Positions 41,213 to 49,843 of a stretch of 57,801 nt of DNA are shown here, one piece after another. Below the pieces are notes generated by a model. It was given only the letters and a program-made list of their open reading frames with translations. It ran no database searches and was not told the origin of the DNA. A program made the translations under genes and the position numbers. This stretch comes from an uncultured bacterium (GTDB lineage Bacteria > Patescibacteriota > Saccharimonadia > Saccharimonadales > Saccharimonadaceae): contig CALIJI010000012.1 of the NCBI GenBank assembly GCA_938017895.1, positions 1-57,801 of the forward strand. The letters run 5' to 3'. Positions within the stretch are counted from its first letter, which is position 1; the number at the start of each line of letters is the position of its first letter.

Positions 41213-43111
41213 ATGGGAAAAATTATTGGAATTGACCTTGGTACAACTAACAGTGCTTTTGCATATATGGTTGCAGGAAAACCTGAGGTTATTACAAACG
41301 CAGAAGGAAATCGAACTACGCCATCAGTTGTGGCAATCAATAAAAAAGGCGATCGCTTGGTCGGGCAGGTAGCTCAACGTCAACGCGTAACAAATCCAAA
41401 AAATACAATTTACGGAGTAAAGCGTTTGATTGGCCGAAAATATTCTGATGATGAGATTCAAAAAGATCTTGGAATCATGCCTTATGAGATTGTTAAAAAA
41501 GGTAGTGGCGTTGCTGTGAAAATGGGTGACAAAGAATATACGCCAGAAGAAGTTTCAGCAATGATTCTTTCAAAAATTAAAGCTGATGCTGAGGCTTTCT
41601 TGGGCGAAAAAGTTACTGAAGCCGTAATTACCGTTCCAGCTTATTTTGATGATAGCCAACGCCAAGCAACGAAAGATGCTGGTAAAATTGCTGGTCTTGA
41701 AGTAAAACGAATTATTAACGAGCCAACTGCAGCCGCACTTGCTTATGGCTTGGATGGTAAAAAAGATGAAAAAATTGCTGTTTTCGACCTTGGTGGTGGA
41801 ACATTCGACGTTTCGATTCTCGATATTGCGGACGGCGTTTTCGAAGTTCTTTCAACAAACGGTGATACACACCTTGGTGGTGAAGACTTCGATAACCGCA
41901 TTGTCAACCACTTCCTTGATGAGTTCAAAAAAGAAGAGGGGATTGATCTTAAAAATGACTCTGCCGCAATGCAGCGCTTGAAGGATGAAGCTGAAAAGGC
42001 TAAGAAAGAGCTTTCTTCGACAACATCTTATGAAGTAAACTTACCGTTCTTGACAGCTGATGAAGATGGTCCAAAACACTTTGAATATAATCTAACTCGA
42101 GCAAAACTTGAAGAGTTAGTTGCTGATTTGATTGATCGACTAGCTGATCCTGTTGAAAAGGCTCTAAAAGATGCAGATCTAAAAGCTAGTGATATTGCCG
42201 AGGTTGTGATGGTTGGTGGTATGACTCGAATGCCAGCTGTAGTTGAAAAAGTTGAAAAAATCTTTGGCAAAAAACCAACTCAAGGTGTTAACCCTGACGA
42301 AGTTGTAGCTGTTGGTGCTGCAATTCAAGGTGGTGTTTTGGCCGGAGATGTTAAAGATGTGCTACTTCTTGACGTTACACCTTTGACGCTTGGAATTGAA
42401 ACTGCTGGTGGTGTTCGAACTCCAATGATTGATCGAAACACAACTGTGCCAACTTCGAAATCACAAGTTTTCTCAACTTATGCTGATAATCAGCCACAAG
42501 TTGAAATTCATGTGCTTCAAGGTGAACGTGAAATGGCTGCCGACAACAAATCTCTTGGAATGTTTGTGCTTTCCGGAATTGCGCCAGCGCCACGTGGAGT
42601 GCCACAAATTGAAGTTACTTTCAATATCGATGCAAACGGAATCCTAACAGTTACTGCTAAAGATAAAGGAACTGGTAAAGAGAACAATATCACAATTCAA
42701 AACTCAGGAAATATGAGCAAAGAAGATATTGAAAAAGCTCAAAAAGAAGCTGAACTTCACGCTGATGAAGACAAAAAGAAACGCGAATTGATTGATGCTA
42801 AAAACCAACTCGAAAATGCTATTTATCAGGCAGAAAAAATGCCAAGCGAATTCAAAGATAAGATTTCGAAAGAAGATGAAGAAGCAATTTCGAAAGCTGT
42901 TGAAGAGGCTAAAAAGCATCAAAATGCTGAAAGCAAAGATGAGCTTGAAAAAGCTGCTAAAGATCTTCAAGATGCGATTATGCCAATTGGTGCGAAATTG
43001 TATCAAGCTCAAAGTGCAGAAAATGCGGGCGAAGCTAGCGATAAAGCTAAAACCTCTCACAAAAAAGATAACGACGAGCCAGTTGAAGGCGAAGTTATTG
43101 ATAAAAAATAA
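41213..43111 (+). CDS. dnaK: Chaperone DnaK (Hsp70)
   Basis: ATP-driven protein folding chaperone. The 632 residues show IIGIDLGTTNSAFAYM at the start, the second phosphate motif DLGGGTFDVSIL, VGGMTRMP, the DVTPLTLGIET linker and the substrate domain, with a charged C-terminal tail ending in EGEVIDKK. AAGGAG precedes the ATG. CIRCE-controlled. The long leader upstream contrasts with the leaderless hrcA and dnaJ. Confidence 0.98.
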   Translation: MGKIIGIDLGTTNSAFAYMVAGKPEVITNAEGNRTTPSVVAINKKGDRLVGQVAQRQRVTNPKNTIYGVKRLIGRKYSDDEIQKDLGIMPYEIVKKGSGVAVKMGDKEYTPEEVSAMILSKIKADAEAFLGEKVTEAVITVPAYFDDSQRQATKDAGKIAGLEVKRIINEPTAAALAYGLDGKKDEKIAVFDLGGGTFDVSILDIADGVFEVLSTNGDTHLGGEDFDNRIVNHFLDEFKKEEGIDLKNDSAAMQRLKDEAEKAKKELSSTTSYEVNLPFLTADEDGPKHFEYNLTRAKLEELVADLIDRLADPVEKALKDADLKASDIAEVVMVGGMTRMPAVVEKVEKIFGKKPTQGVNPDEVVAVGAAIQGGVLAGDVKDVLLLDVTPLTLGIETAGGVRTPMIDRNTTVPTSKSQVFSTYADNQPQVEIHVLQGEREMAADNKSLGMFVLSGIAPAPRGVPQIEVTFNIDANGILTVTAKDKGTGKENNITIQNSGNMSKEDIEKAQKEAELHADEDKKKRELIDAKNQLENAIYQAEKMPSEFKDKISKEDEEAISKAVEEAKKHQNAESKDELEKAAKDLQDAIMPIGAKLYQAQSAENAGEASDKAKTSHKKDNDEPVEGEVIDKK

Positions 43112-43132
43112 TTAAAATTACCCTATAGTAAT

Positions 43133-43165
43133 AAATCTCCTGCTAAAATGGCAGGAGATTTGTTG
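43133..43165. terminator. Terminator between convergent dnaK and 43193 gene
   Basis: AAATCTCCTGC and GCAGGAGATTT form an 11-bp stem followed by GTTGTT on the plus strand. Confidence 0.8.
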
Positions 43166-43192
43166 TTCTGCTAGAGTGGATATTTTAGAGTC

Positions 43193-43492
43193 TTAAAATT
43201 CGACTCTCTCTATAGTTCCATATTTTATGGTTATTTTTACTTCTTGTGATGTTGCTAAGTTTTTTAGTTTCATAGTTCCTTCACGGAGATAAAAATTATT
43301 TAAATCTTCTATCTCTTGCAGCACTTTTTTAGCAGGCGGAAAAAGAAAGTTTCGCCAATTTGCCCAGGTTGATTTGACTTGCTTGGCGATTTCTTCATTG
43401 CTATCTATTGAGTTAATTTTTGTAAAAAGGTCTTCAATTGCCTTTTCAATTTTTGGTTGGCTGACCTTTGTTTCATTAATTAAATATTTCAA
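43193..43492 (-). CDS. Hypothetical 99-residue protein
   Basis: A soluble, charged, mainly helical protein (KVSQPKIEKAIEDLFTKI opening, then a WANWRNFLFPP segment), ending in strands. No family recognised. The start is a TTG at 43492 behind GGAGGA with 8-nt spacing; no ATG is available in frame, so this is a rare TTG start. It sits between dnaK and dnaJ on the opposite strand. Confidence 0.6.
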   Translation of the reverse strand: MKYLINETKVSQPKIEKAIEDLFTKINSIDSNEEIAKQVKSTWANWRNFLFPPAKKVLQEIEDLNNFYLREGTMKLKNLATSQEVKITIKYGTIERVEF

Positions 43493-43645
43493 TGTTCTTA
43501 TCCTCCTTGGAAATAATATTTAAAATTATATAATAAAGTATTGTTTATGACAATCGCGATCTCTTAAAATTATTAAGGGCTTATTAATATCAGCGAGCTG
43601 GATTTTTTACTTCCTTGATTTTAGAGAAGAAATATTGGAAGTTAT

Positions 43646-43672
43646 TTGGCACTCTTGAACTTAGAGTGCTAA
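43646..43672 (+). promoter_or_regulatory. CIRCE operator of dnaJ
   Basis: TTGGCACTC-N9-GAGTGCTAA, one mismatch in the left arm. TTGAAC in the loop (43655-43660), 17 nt, TATAAT (43678-43683), then the ATG 7 nt later. Confidence 0.93.
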
Positions 43673-43690
43673 TTTGCTATAATATAATAT

Positions 43691-44791
43691 ATGAGCAAAA
43701 CAGATTATTATGATATTTTAGGCGTAAAGAAAGATGCTAGCGCTGATGAAATTAAAAAAGCTTTTCGGCGCAAGGCTGTAGAATTACACCCCGATAAAGG
43801 CGGCGACGAAAAAGCTTTCAAAGAAGTGAATGAGGCTTATGAAGTCTTGAAAGATAAAGAAAAACGCCAACGATATGACCAGTTTGGTCATGCAGGAGTT
43901 GGCGGAAATTCCGGTGGATTCTCGGGCGGAAATCCTTTTGAGGGATTCGGCGGATTTTCGGGCCAGAATATTAATTTTGATTTCGGTGGTGGATTTGGTG
44001 ATATTTTTGACGGAATTTTTGGCGGAGGATTTTCGCGTAGCCGTGCCTCACAAAAACCTCGTGGGCGAGATATTGAAGTTGAAGTTAATCTGAGCTTTAA
44101 AGATGCGATTTTTGGCACAGAGACTACTATTTCTTTAAATATTGATGATGATTGCGATCATTGCGAGGGGTCCGGTGCTGAACCTGGGCATGGAATGAAG
44201 AAATGTCCAGATTGTAATGGCAGTGGTCAGCAAACGCGTGTAACCCAAACACTTTTTGGCCCAATACAGCAAACTGTAACTTGCGCGACTTGTGATGGGC
44301 GTGGTGAGGTTCCTGAACAGGATTGTTCGGTTTGTGGAGGTAGAGGTATTTCTCGTAAAAAACAAGATATTACGCTAAAAATTCCTGCTGGTATTGATGA
44401 TGGAGCAACTATTCGACTGTCTGGACGCGGCGAAGCAATTAAGGGCGGTAATAAAGGTGATTTGTATGTAAATATTCATGTCAAAGCCGACAAGAAATTT
44501 ACGCGAGAAGGTGATTTGATTCTGAGCGAGGAAAAAATCTCGATGGTTGATGCGGCGCTTGGTGCAGAGATTGAAGTTGAGACAATTGATGGTCCGCTAA
44601 CAATGAAAATCCCAGCTGGGACACAGAGCCATACCGACTTTAAGCTTTCAGGCCATGGTGTACCGCATTTGCGAGCTGAGAGACGAGGTGCGCATATTGT
44701 GACAATTGTTGTTGAAACGCCAACTCGACTTTCGAAGAAGCAGAAAGATTTATTGCGAGAATTTTCTAAGACAAAAAAGAGTTTTTTCTAA
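43691..44791 (+). CDS. dnaJ: Chaperone DnaJ (Hsp40)
   Basis: DnaK co-chaperone. J domain with HPDKGG (the usual HPD) at about 33-38, a Gly/Phe-rich linker (about 72-118), four zinc-finger CxxCxGxG-type repeats (CDHCEGSG, CPDCNGSG, CATCDGRG, CSVCGGRG) and two C-terminal substrate domains. 366 residues. Leaderless, CIRCE-controlled and transcribed apart from dnaK. Confidence 0.97.
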   Translation: MSKTDYYDILGVKKDASADEIKKAFRRKAVELHPDKGGDEKAFKEVNEAYEVLKDKEKRQRYDQFGHAGVGGNSGGFSGGNPFEGFGGFSGQNINFDFGGGFGDIFDGIFGGGFSRSRASQKPRGRDIEVEVNLSFKDAIFGTETTISLNIDDDCDHCEGSGAEPGHGMKKCPDCNGSGQQTRVTQTLFGPIQQTVTCATCDGRGEVPEQDCSVCGGRGISRKKQDITLKIPAGIDDGATIRLSGRGEAIKGGNKGDLYVNIHVKADKKFTREGDLILSEEKISMVDAALGAEIEVETIDGPLTMKIPAGTQSHTDFKLSGHGVPHLRAERRGAHIVTIVVETPTRLSKKQKDLLREFSKTKKSFF

Positions 44792-44803
44792 AATTAATCG
44801 GTG

Positions 44804-44829
44804 AAATCGCGCTTAGTAGGGCGCGATTT
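44804..44829 (+). terminator. dnaJ terminator
   Basis: AAATCGCGC and GCGCGATTT form a 9-bp stem with an 8-nt loop, ending in TTT. Confidence 0.8.
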
Positions 44830-44833
44830 TAAC

Positions 44834-44862
44834 TTGACAAATCTTATAAAATATAATAAAAT
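44834..44862 (+). promoter_or_regulatory. Promoter of the ligase/protease operon (leaderless type)
   Basis: Consensus TTGACA (44834-44839), 17 nt, TAAAAT (44857-44862); the ATG at 44869 follows after 6 nt. Confidence 0.85.
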
Positions 44863-44868
44863 ATCTTC

Positions 44869-46269
44869 ATGGAAAAATTCGAAAATAAGAATCTGACAGA
44901 AAACATAAAAACTGAATTTGAAAAAATTTATGAAGACGTGAACGAGGGCGTTCTGTCAATGATGAAGCCTAAAAATAAAGACAAAGCAAAAGAGGAATTT
45001 TTAGCTAATGGTGATCTTGGACGTCCAAACTTTGATTATTCTTATAACGAAGAATTTTTTATTAAAAAGATTGATAATTTCTCAAAAGCACTTAAACTTT
45101 TAGAGAGCGATGAATTCTCAGAAAAGGAAAAAATTATCAATAGGAAGCGCCTTGAAAGAGCTTCTAAAAGGGTAGAATTTGTTGAGAAAATTTTTGAAAT
45201 TCAAAATTTTGATAATACTAAAAAGCAGCTTGCAACGGAGCGGTTTAATGAATTGAATCATGAAATTTGGGGTGATATAGATAGAGCGACTTATTTGGAT
45301 CTTATGGGAGATCAGATTTCTAGAATTAATCCAGATAGGTTTGATGAAAAAGGACTAGAAATCTATAATGAATTTACACAAATGCTACATTTGGATTATT
45401 CTCAAAGTGCAGAGAAAAGATTTCGACCAAAACAAGATACTATTGAATTCGTTCGCGATGCGGCAAAGATTTTCTATGGTGATTTGCTTGAAGATATTGC
45501 TGAAATGCCGGAGGGGGGCTATTCTCAACAGGATGTTTTTAATGAATTCTCAAAAGTAGTTGATAAGCTAAAAGACAGAGGTTTTAACAACGATTGGCAA
45601 GTTGTTTGGGATAATAAAAATTCTGCCATAAGCGTGTCCTCTATTGATAAGAAAGTGAATATTCCAGTTGAAGGTAAAAAACGAAAAAATAGAGAAGCGC
45701 TCCAAGGTGTGATTGCACACGAAATAGGCGTTCATTTATTGCGATCTGAAATTGGATCACAAATGCCAGATAAAAATTTTGAATTGGGTACCGATGGATA
45801 TTTAGATTCCGAAGAAGGAATTGCGCGAGTTTTAGAAATGGCTCTTTCGGGAGAATATGTTGAAGCAGGGATTCCTTATTATCTAACAACTGGTTTAGCC
45901 GAATTTGAAGGAAAGAATTTCCGTGAGGCTTTTGAAGCTAATTGGCGTATGATTTTGCTAACAAAAAATAAAAGTGATTTTTCCGACGAGGCGATAGAAA
46001 AGGCCAAAAGCGTGGCCTATAACCGATGCTTTAGGATTTTTCGAGCTAACGATAATCTGGCTTGGCATAAAGATTTAAGTTATTATAACGGTGCAAATAA
46101 AATATGGAAATATATTGAAGAAAATCGTGATTCAGAAACGCTTTTCGATGATTTATTCTTGGGTGGAAGGGCTGATTTATTCAATAAAGAACAGCAGCGT
46201 GAAATTTATGAAATGAAAACGACTGGTCGCCAAAGAATTTTTGATAAGAATGGAGCGGAGATAATTTAG
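44869..46269 (+). CDS. DUF1704/MATCAP-like metallopeptidase
   Basis: The 466-residue protein has AHEIGVHLLRSEIG with HExxH ligands at 284-288 (H284, E285, H289 region) and a downstream SEEGIA (about 314-319) where this family has its third ligand in an EEGLA motif. This is the DUF1704 fold, known from bacterial QEGLA-motif proteins and from the eukaryotic tubulin detyrosinase/deglutamylase MATCAP. The N-terminal 200 residues are helical and charged. It heads an operon with two ATP-grasp genes and a retropepsin-like protease, so peptide-tail trimming is a fair guess. Leaderless. Confidence 0.8.
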   Translation: MEKFENKNLTENIKTEFEKIYEDVNEGVLSMMKPKNKDKAKEEFLANGDLGRPNFDYSYNEEFFIKKIDNFSKALKLLESDEFSEKEKIINRKRLERASKRVEFVEKIFEIQNFDNTKKQLATERFNELNHEIWGDIDRATYLDLMGDQISRINPDRFDEKGLEIYNEFTQMLHLDYSQSAEKRFRPKQDTIEFVRDAAKIFYGDLLEDIAEMPEGGYSQQDVFNEFSKVVDKLKDRGFNNDWQVVWDNKNSAISVSSIDKKVNIPVEGKKRKNREALQGVIAHEIGVHLLRSEIGSQMPDKNFELGTDGYLDSEEGIARVLEMALSGEYVEAGIPYYLTTGLAEFEGKNFREAFEANWRMILLTKNKSDFSDEAIEKAKSVAYNRCFRIFRANDNLAWHKDLSYYNGANKIWKYIEENRDSETLFDDLFLGGRADLFNKEQQREIYEMKTTGRQRIFDKNGAEII

Positions 46270-46272
46270 CGT

Positions 46273-47173
46273 ATGAAGAAAGTATTGTTTCTTGTCCCGG
46301 GAAAGACAAATTTAGCTAAGCGGAAAGCGGATATTTTTGCTAAAAAAATTCAGCAAAAAACTAATAAAAATATCCAGATAGAATCGGCTGCTATCAAAGA
46401 ATTGTTTTTTGAGATTTCATCTGAAAAGGTAGCGATTTATCATCCTGAAAAAAAATTTGATTTGCGAGATTTTGATTTGGTTATTATTCGACATATTGGT
46501 GGAATGGCTAACGAGGCTCATGCGATTGCGCAATATTGCGAGAATTTTAATATAAAATATACTGATGAATATCTAAATCGTCTATTGCCGGATAATAAAA
46601 TGAGCTCAGAATTTTTACTTTGGTTTAATGATATAAAAAATATTCCTCATACTTTTTACGGAAATTTGAACGAGATAAAGCGTAGATTCGCTGAATTTAG
46701 TGAAAGAGCAATACTTAAAGATAATGAAGGTGTTAAAGGCAGATTGAATTTCTTAGTAAGAAGTGTAGACGAGATACAGGAAATACACGACGCTAATCCA
46801 GAGGTAAATTTTGTTCTTCAAGAATTTATACCTAACAATGGTGATTTGAGAATTCTAATTTTAGGGGGCGATCCTGCAATAGTGATTGAACGAAGATCGA
46901 ATCAAGGGTCTCATTTGAATAATACTTCTCAGGGTGGATCTTCAAAGCTTTTGGATATAGAAGAGGTTAAACCTGAAATATTGGTCGCTTCAAGAAAAGC
47001 TGCTGAAGTGTCAAAGCTTCAAGTCGCAGGTGTTGATGTTGTTATTGATAGTCAAAATGATAAATTCTATATATTAATTAGAGGTTAATAATGCACCTCA
47101 AGTTTCGTCAGGATCATTTAAGGAAGAAAAAGCAATTCAGTATGCTAAGATGGTGGAGAGAATAAATGAATAG
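46273..47173 (+). pseudogene. ATP-grasp ligase gene broken by a 4-bp duplication
   Basis: The open frame from ATG 46273 gives 271 residues and stops at 47086-47088. In the family the sequence after FYIL should continue into the Mg-binding EVNxxP motif. That continuation is present one frame over from 47081: EVNNAPQVSSGSFKEEKA, then a helix ending at TAG 47171-47173. The shift is explained by a tandem ATTA duplication at 47073-47080. The restored gene would overlap the next start by 8 nt, as expected in this tight operon. Upstream parts (TKYTDEYLNR-like substrate region, VLQEFIPNNGDLRILIL) are normal RimK-type ATP-grasp. As read, the enzyme lacks a metal ligand and is probably inactive; the site could also be slippage-variable or a sequencing error. 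Confidence 0.85.
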
Positions 47174-47612
47174 AATTGTCGGTGCTTTTGAAAAAATTAA
47201 AATTAGTGGGCTGCCCAATGAGATTAATTTAGATGATTCACTTGAATTGATAGCAAAAATTGATACTGGCGCTTTTTCTGGAGTGATCCACGCCGAAAAT
47301 ATAGAACTTAAAGATGAGGTTCTTCGTTTTGATTTAATGGGTGATACTAGGTTCCGTCTTGAGGCTAAAGATTTTAAAATTAGAAAGGTGCGAAATACGC
47401 ATGGTGGATCAAAAAAACGATATTTAGTAAATTTTGAAATTGAAATTTCTGGAGATAAGTTTAATGCTTTGTTGGGGTTAGACGATCGGTCTAAGATGAA
47501 GTTTGATATGTTATTAGGACGGGCTTTTCTTAATAAATATGAAATTTTAGTTGATACACATAGGAATATTGAGTTAGATGAAGAATGGCAAAAAATGGGA
47601 GGAAAACAATGA
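47166..47612 (+). CDS. RimB-like retropepsin/ATP-dependent zinc protease family protein
   Basis: The 148-residue protein opens its catalytic region with AKIDTGAFSGVIHA (about 37-50), the DTGA active site of the retropepsin-like family found beside RimK (Pfam Zn_protease). In E. coli-type systems RimB is thought to counteract or process RimK-added glutamates. GGAGAG precedes the ATG. It overlaps rimK by 4 nt (ATGA). Confidence 0.85.
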   Translation: MNRIVGAFEKIKISGLPNEINLDDSLELIAKIDTGAFSGVIHAENIELKDEVLRFDLMGDTRFRLEAKDFKIRKVRNTHGGSKKRYLVNFEIEISGDKFNALLGLDDRSKMKFDMLLGRAFLNKYEILVDTHRNIELDEEWQKMGGKQ

Positions 47613-48526
47613 AAATTGCAATTTTGAGTAACGGACCAGGTAATTACTCGACAAAAAGACTGAAACAAGAAGCTGAAATTAGGGGTCATGAAGTTGATAT
47701 TATTAAATATAAAAACTGTTATGTGTCGATTGATGAGCGAAACCCAAAAGTTATGCATGATGGTGACCCTATTGAAGAATACGATGTTATTATACCAAGA
47801 ATTGCTTCAAGTATGACAAAATACGGAAGTTCGGTAGTTCGTCAGCTTGAAACAACTTATCCAAAAGCATTTTTTATGAATAAGTCTTTAGCTATAACCA
47901 GAGCTCGAGATAAACTTCGCTCAACTCAGCTTTTGGCTAAGGCTGGGGTAGCTATTCCTAAGACGGTTTTTTCACGCAATACAGCTGATATTGATGATCT
48001 ACTTGATGAAATTGGCGGTACTCCCGCAATTATTAAACTAGCACGTGGTACTCACGGTAATGGCGTAGTTCTAGCAGAGACTAAAAAAGCTGCTAAATCA
48101 GTGCTACAAGCATTCTATTTAACTAATTCTGACGGAACGAATGTACTTCTGCAGGAGTTTATTAAGGAGTCGGCGGGAACTGACATTCGTGCTTTTGTAG
48201 TTGGATCTCAAGTTGTGGCAAGTATGAAACGACAGAGTTTAGACGATGATTTTAGGAGTAATCTTCATAAGGGTGGTTTAGGTGAGCCAATTAAATTAAC
48301 CCCCGAGGAGAAGCGAATGGCAGTAAAAGCGGCTAAAGCTATGGGCTTAACGATTGCCGGTGTTGATTTGATGCGTTCGAATCGAGGGGCACTAGTGCTT
48401 GAAGTTAACGCTAGCCCTGGTTTTGGTATTGAGAAAATAACTTATCGGAACGTTGCTGGAAAGATTATTGAATATATTGAGCGCAATGCTAAACGTGGCA
48501 ATAAAAAAGATAAAATTGGCGCTTAA
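47609..48526 (+). CDS. rimK: RimK-family ATP-grasp glutamate ligase
   Basis: Start set at ATG 47609 with GGGAGG 5-10 nt upstream and an ATGA overlap; an in-frame ATG 24 nt earlier has no ribosome site. The 305 residues follow E. coli RimK closely: KIAILSNGPGNYSTKRL, VIIPRIASSMTKYG, ARDKLRSTQLLAKAG, FRSNLHKGG and the metal-binding LEVNASPG. RimK adds glutamates to the C-terminus of ribosomal protein S6. With a second ligase, a retropepsin and a DUF1704 peptidase in one operon, it fits a write/erase system for peptide tails. Confidence 0.93.
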   Translation: MKIAILSNGPGNYSTKRLKQEAEIRGHEVDIIKYKNCYVSIDERNPKVMHDGDPIEEYDVIIPRIASSMTKYGSSVVRQLETTYPKAFFMNKSLAITRARDKLRSTQLLAKAGVAIPKTVFSRNTADIDDLLDEIGGTPAIIKLARGTHGNGVVLAETKKAAKSVLQAFYLTNSDGTNVLLQEFIKESAGTDIRAFVVGSQVVASMKRQSLDDDFRSNLHKGGLGEPIKLTPEEKRMAVKAAKAMGLTIAGVDLMRSNRGALVLEVNASPGFGIEKITYRNVAGKIIEYIERNAKRGNKKDKIGA

Positions 48527-48530
48527 GCGA

Positions 48531-48559
48531 TTGAAAATATAGGTTTACGGTCGTATAAT
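48531..48559 (+). promoter_or_regulatory. Promoter of the 48566 gene (leaderless type)
   Basis: TTGAAA (48531-48536), 17 nt, TATAAT (48554-48559), then 6 nt to the ATG. Confidence 0.8.
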
Positions 48560-48565
48560 TTATCT

Positions 48566-49018
48566 ATGGTTTTATTAATTGTAGCAATAATTATTTTTAT
48601 TATTTTATTGATCTCGCGTAGAAGATTAGGATATTTTGGCCTTACAATTTTTGCCGGAAATTATATCTCTCAAATATTTAGTGGGGATATTGTTAGTTTA
48701 TTGTCTCAATCGGGGATTAATATTGCCAGATCTGTATTGATTGGTATTGTTGGAATAGCTATTACTCTTATAATGTCTTTTTTGGTTCTGTCGAAGAGTA
48801 GTAAACAAGAAAAGTGGCTAATAAGTATTGCCTATAGTTTTATAGTGTCCATTTGTGTTATTTTGATATTAAAACAAGATATCTCTCACGCTTTTATGCT
48901 GGATTTTCTGTCTAGAACTGTGTTAAATATACTTTTGCCATTTGAAAAATGGATTATTTTAGGGTCGGTAGTATGTTTTGTGTGCGATATATTATCGTTC
49001 AGGGTAAAAAAGGTATAA
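48566..49018 (+). CDS. Hypothetical four-span membrane protein
   Basis: The 150-residue protein has about four hydrophobic helices (2-17, 25-45, 55-76, 84-101) and a final one near 127-145. The layout is like CvpA-type proteins but no signature was recognised. Leaderless with its own promoter. The tRNA-Lys promoter begins 7 nt past its stop. Confidence 0.55.
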   Translation: MVLLIVAIIIFIILLISRRRLGYFGLTIFAGNYISQIFSGDIVSLLSQSGINIARSVLIGIVGIAITLIMSFLVLSKSSKQEKWLISIAYSFIVSICVILILKQDISHAFMLDFLSRTVLNILLPFEKWIILGSVVCFVCDILSFRVKKV

Positions 49019-49025
49019 AAAAGTC

Positions 49026-49054
49026 TTGACTTATGATATTTAAGGGTATATACT
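49026..49054 (+). promoter_or_regulatory. tRNA-Lys promoter
   Basis: TTGACT (49026-49031), 17 nt, TATACT (49049-49054). Confidence 0.75.
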
Positions 49055-49073
49055 AATAACAGATTTATTTTTC

Positions 49074-49150
49074 GGGTCTGTAGCTCAGCTGGTTAGAGCA
49101 CCTGCCTTTTAAGCAGGGTGTCATGGGTTCAAGCCCCATCAGACCCTCCA
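49074..49150 (+). tRNA. tRNA-Lys (TTT)
   Basis: 77-nt cloverleaf with encoded CCA. Acceptor GGGTCTG/CAGACCC, D stem GCTC/GAGC, anticodon stem CCTGC/GCAGG with loop CTTTTAA, T arm ATGGG/CCCAT. Confidence 0.97.
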
Positions 49151-49166
49151 AGATTGAATTAAAATT

Positions 49167-49189
49167 ATCTCTCAGGAGATTTTTTTATT
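49167..49189 (+). terminator. tRNA-Lys terminator
   Basis: ATCTC-TCAG-GAGAT followed by seven T. Confidence 0.7.
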
Positions 49190-49223
49190 TGGCGAAAAAG
49201 ATAAAATATGCTAAAATTAGAGA

Positions 49224-49595
49224 GTGAAGAATAACGTTATAATTTTTATATGTAGATGGTTTTTGAATACTTTTATTCTTTGGATTTTAGCATCTATATT
49301 TGGGCGAGTTAGTCCATCGGCTGATATTGGGACATATTTTTTGGCCGGTATGATTTTCTCGATAGTGAATAGTATCTTAAAACCAATTATCACGATATTA
49401 TCGCTTCCGGCAATTATGCTTAGTTTAGGACTGTTTACTCTTGTGGTTAATGGTCTTGTTCTATGGATATCATTAGCTATTGCTCCAAATATTTCCATAG
49501 GATTTTGGAATGCGATTGTCGCAGGCGCGATTATTAGTTTAGTTAACTATATGGTTAATAGCTATGTATATAAAGATTTAGAAAAGGATATATAG
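49224..49595 (+). CDS. Four-span membrane protein of the phage holin family 4 (DUF/Mycobacterium-type)
   Basis: The 123-residue protein has four spans with the pattern of the chromosomal PF04020-type holin-like family (GTYFLAGMIFSIVNSILKPI, then LSLPAIMLSLGLFTLVVNGL). These are common bacterial membrane proteins unrelated to phage presence. The GTG start is leaderless: TTGGCG-17 nt-TAAAAT ends 6 nt before it. secG follows after 3 nt. Confidence 0.8.
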   Translation: MKNNVIIFICRWFLNTFILWILASIFGRVSPSADIGTYFLAGMIFSIVNSILKPIITILSLPAIMLSLGLFTLVVNGLVLWISLAIAPNISIGFWNAIVAGAIISLVNYMVNSYVYKDLEKDI

Positions 49596-49598
49596 AAA

Positions 49599-49826
49599 AT
49601 GAATTTAGATTTAATATTACAGATTTCGACCATTGTGTCAGGTGGATTAATGATGGTTTTGGTTTTAGTTCAACAAAGAGGAGCTACACTTGGCGCTGGT
49701 TTTGGAGCCTCTGGTGAATTGTATACGGTTCGTCGTGGTATTGAAAAAAATATATTCCAAGCAACGATTGTTTTTGCGACAATTTTTGTATTGTCTATTG
49801 TTGCGATGTTATTTTTGCCTAAATAA
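49599..49826 (+). CDS. secG: Preprotein translocase subunit SecG
   Basis: The 75-residue two-span protein has the SecG pattern: LMMVLVLVQQRGATLGAGFG loop between the helices and a second span ending in LFLPK. It assists SecYE-dependent export. Cotranscribed with the holin-like gene and probably the substrate-binding protein downstream. Confidence 0.92.
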   Translation: MNLDLILQISTIVSGGLMMVLVLVQQRGATLGAGFGASGELYTVRRGIEKNIFQATIVFATIFVLSIVAMLFLPK

Positions 49827-49843
49827 ATTATCCCTGAGGAAAT

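Noticed and set aside
49224..49595. Prophage remnant because of a holin-family protein
   Set aside because: This holin-like family is a common chromosomal membrane protein; it sits next to secG and no other phage genes are present.
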